Source: an uncultured Oscillospiraceae bacterium
GTDB taxonomy: Bacteria > Bacillota_A > Clostridia > Oscillospirales > Oscillospiraceae
NCBI GenBank assembly: GCA_934667865.1
Contig: CAKUMR010000012.1
Location: 1 to 13,670 of the forward strand
Direction of reading: 5' to 3'
DNA: 13,670 nt
The notes under the pieces are model-generated. The model was not told where the DNA came from. It made no database searches and saw nothing but the letters and a program-made list of their open reading frames with translations. This document shows positions 12,754 to 13,670 of this stretch, piece after piece (the stretch's first letter is position 1; every line of letters starts with the position of its first letter). A program made the translations under genes and the position numbers.

Positions 12754-13670
12754 ACGGGGCCTATCTTGACGCACTGGTGCATTACGCCATCGGCTGCGGA
12801 CTGATCGAACAGGCGGACGCCTGCTATGTGAAAAATCGTCTGCTGGAAATTCTGCGGCTGGATGAAGCACCCACGGAGGGGGAAATCCACGCGGCGCTCC
12901 CGGAGCTGCTCGCGGCGCTGACGGACGACGCCGTGCAGCGCGGGCTGATTGGCGACAGCGTGACCGAACGCGATCTGTTCGATACCAAGCTCATGGGTGC
13001 GCTGACGCCCTATCCCCACGAGGTGCGGGCGGAATTTGCGCGGCGCTACGCCGCTTCGCCGGAAGCCGCGACAGACTGGTTCTACCGCTTCTCGCAGGAT
13101 ACGAATTACATCCGCCGCGACCGCATCGCAAAAGACCTCAAGTGGAAGTACGCCTCGCCCTATGGCGCGCTGGACGTCACGATCAACCTGTCCAAGCCAG
13201 AAAAGGACCCCCGCGACATCGCGGCGGCCAAGGCCGCGCCGCAGTCGGGCTATCCGCGCTGCCTGCTGTGCGCCGAAAATGAGGGCTACGCCGGGCGCGG
13301 CAACCATCCGGCGCGGCAGAATCACAGAATTCTGCCCCTCACGCTGGACGGCAGCCAGTGGTATTTGCAGTATTCTCCATATGTATATTATAATGAGCAC
13401 TGCATCGCGCTGAATGCAGAGCACCGGCCCATGCACATTGACGGCGTGACCTTCCGGCGGCTGCTGGATTTCGTCACGATTTTCCCGCACTACTTTATCG
13501 GCTCGAACGCCGACCTGCCCATTGTGGGCGGCTCCATCCTGAGCCACGACCACTTTCAGGGCGGGCGCTACCGCTTCGCGATGGAGGAGGCACCGGTGGA
13601 GCGGGAGGTGCGGTTTGCAGGCTTTCCGGCGGTGTATGCGGGGCTTGTACGCTGGCCGATGTCGGTCATC
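12750..13670 (+). CDS. galT: Class II UDP-glucose--hexose-1-phosphate uridylyltransferase (3' truncated by window)
   Basis: The ATG at 12750 overlaps the galK stop (ATGA). The frame stays open to the window end, giving 307 residues of a family usually close to 500. It carries the class II GalT features: a helical N-terminal region, DLFDTKLMG, DTNYIRRDRIAKDLKW, the strand CLLCAENEGYAGR, and the active-site-type segment GGSILSHDHFQGG. This family differs from the E. coli-type class I GalT (HPHxQ). It exchanges uridylyl between UDP-glucose and galactose 1-phosphate, completing entry of galactose into glycolysis together with galK. No galE is seen, but the right edge cuts the locus. Confidence 0.95.
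   Translation, partial: MNGAYLDALVHYAIGCGLIEQADACYVKNRLLEILRLDEAPTEGEIHAALPELLAALTDDAVQRGLIGDSVTERDLFDTKLMGALTPYPHEVRAEFARRYAASPEAATDWFYRFSQDTNYIRRDRIAKDLKWKYASPYGALDVTINLSKPEKDPRDIAAAKAAPQSGYPRCLLCAENEGYAGRGNHPARQNHRILPLTLDGSQWYLQYSPYVYYNEHCIALNAEHRPMHIDGVTFRRLLDFVTIFPHYFIGSNADLPIVGGSILSHDHFQGGRYRFAMEEAPVEREVRFAGFPAVYAGLVRWPMSVI

Noticed and set aside
11524..12870. A 448-codon open frame on the - strand
   Set aside because: It is antisense to galK, which carries all GHMP kinase motifs; its composition is that of an antisense shadow.
12636..13553. A 305-codon open frame on the - strand
   Set aside because: It is antisense to galT, which has clear class II GalT motifs.

Overview
The window looks like a chromosomal segment from a fairly GC-rich member of the class Clostridia (Bacillota), most likely an Oscillospiraceae/Ruminococcaceae-type gut anaerobe. 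The indicators are a PerR-type repressor paired with an N-rubredoxin ('reverse') rubrerythrin, an acetyl-pathway DapH, a class II GalT, strong AGGAGG ribosome sites, clostridial SHOCT proteins and lipoboxes, and a repeat-laden intergenic region. No search could be run, so the taxon is an inference from family types.

Region 1 (1-3087, + strand) is a run of six small genes of mostly unknown function. They are the 3' end of a beta-rich protein, a lipoprotein, a zinc-ribbon/SHOCT protein, a two-helix membrane/SHOCT protein, and two more lipoproteins. A perfect hairpin terminator closes the run. Base composition here is visibly lower in GC than in the rest. Pieces of DNA are re-used between genes: a 93-nt SHOCT-coding block occurs twice, and a leader plus 33-nt signal-peptide block occurs twice.

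Region 2 (3288-4428, - strand) is an oxidative-stress operon, perR then rubrerythrin. It has a good promoter, a Per-box-like operator just downstream of the -10, and a terminator.

Region 3 (4564-6561, + strand) is a tight three-gene unit: a MinD-type ATPase, a methylglyoxal-synthase-like protein, and DapH. It has a consensus-like promoter and ends in a 17-bp hairpin. The MgsA-like protein keeps the phosphate-binding residues but lacks three residues that correspond to E. coli catalytic positions (D71, H98, D101). This is the most testable oddity of the window.

Region 4 (6562-7111) has no credible gene. It holds a roughly 216-bp MITE-like element with 24-bp imperfect terminal inverted repeats and internal hairpins. 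On either side lie two 52-bp direct repeats, each centred on a 20-bp palindrome.

Region 5 (7112-10627, - strand) encodes a heterodimeric ABC exporter. One half has a degenerate ATP site (Asp for the catalytic Glu, Gln for the H-loop His) and the other a non-canonical LSQGQ signature, the complementary pattern of asymmetric exporters of the TM287/288 type.

Region 6 (10592-13670) holds an AraC-family regulator on the - strand, divergent from galK-galT on the + strand (ATGA overlap, galT cut by the window edge). This is a Leloir-pathway galactose locus whose likely regulator is the AraC protein. The long ORFs antisense to the GC-rich genes are shadows.
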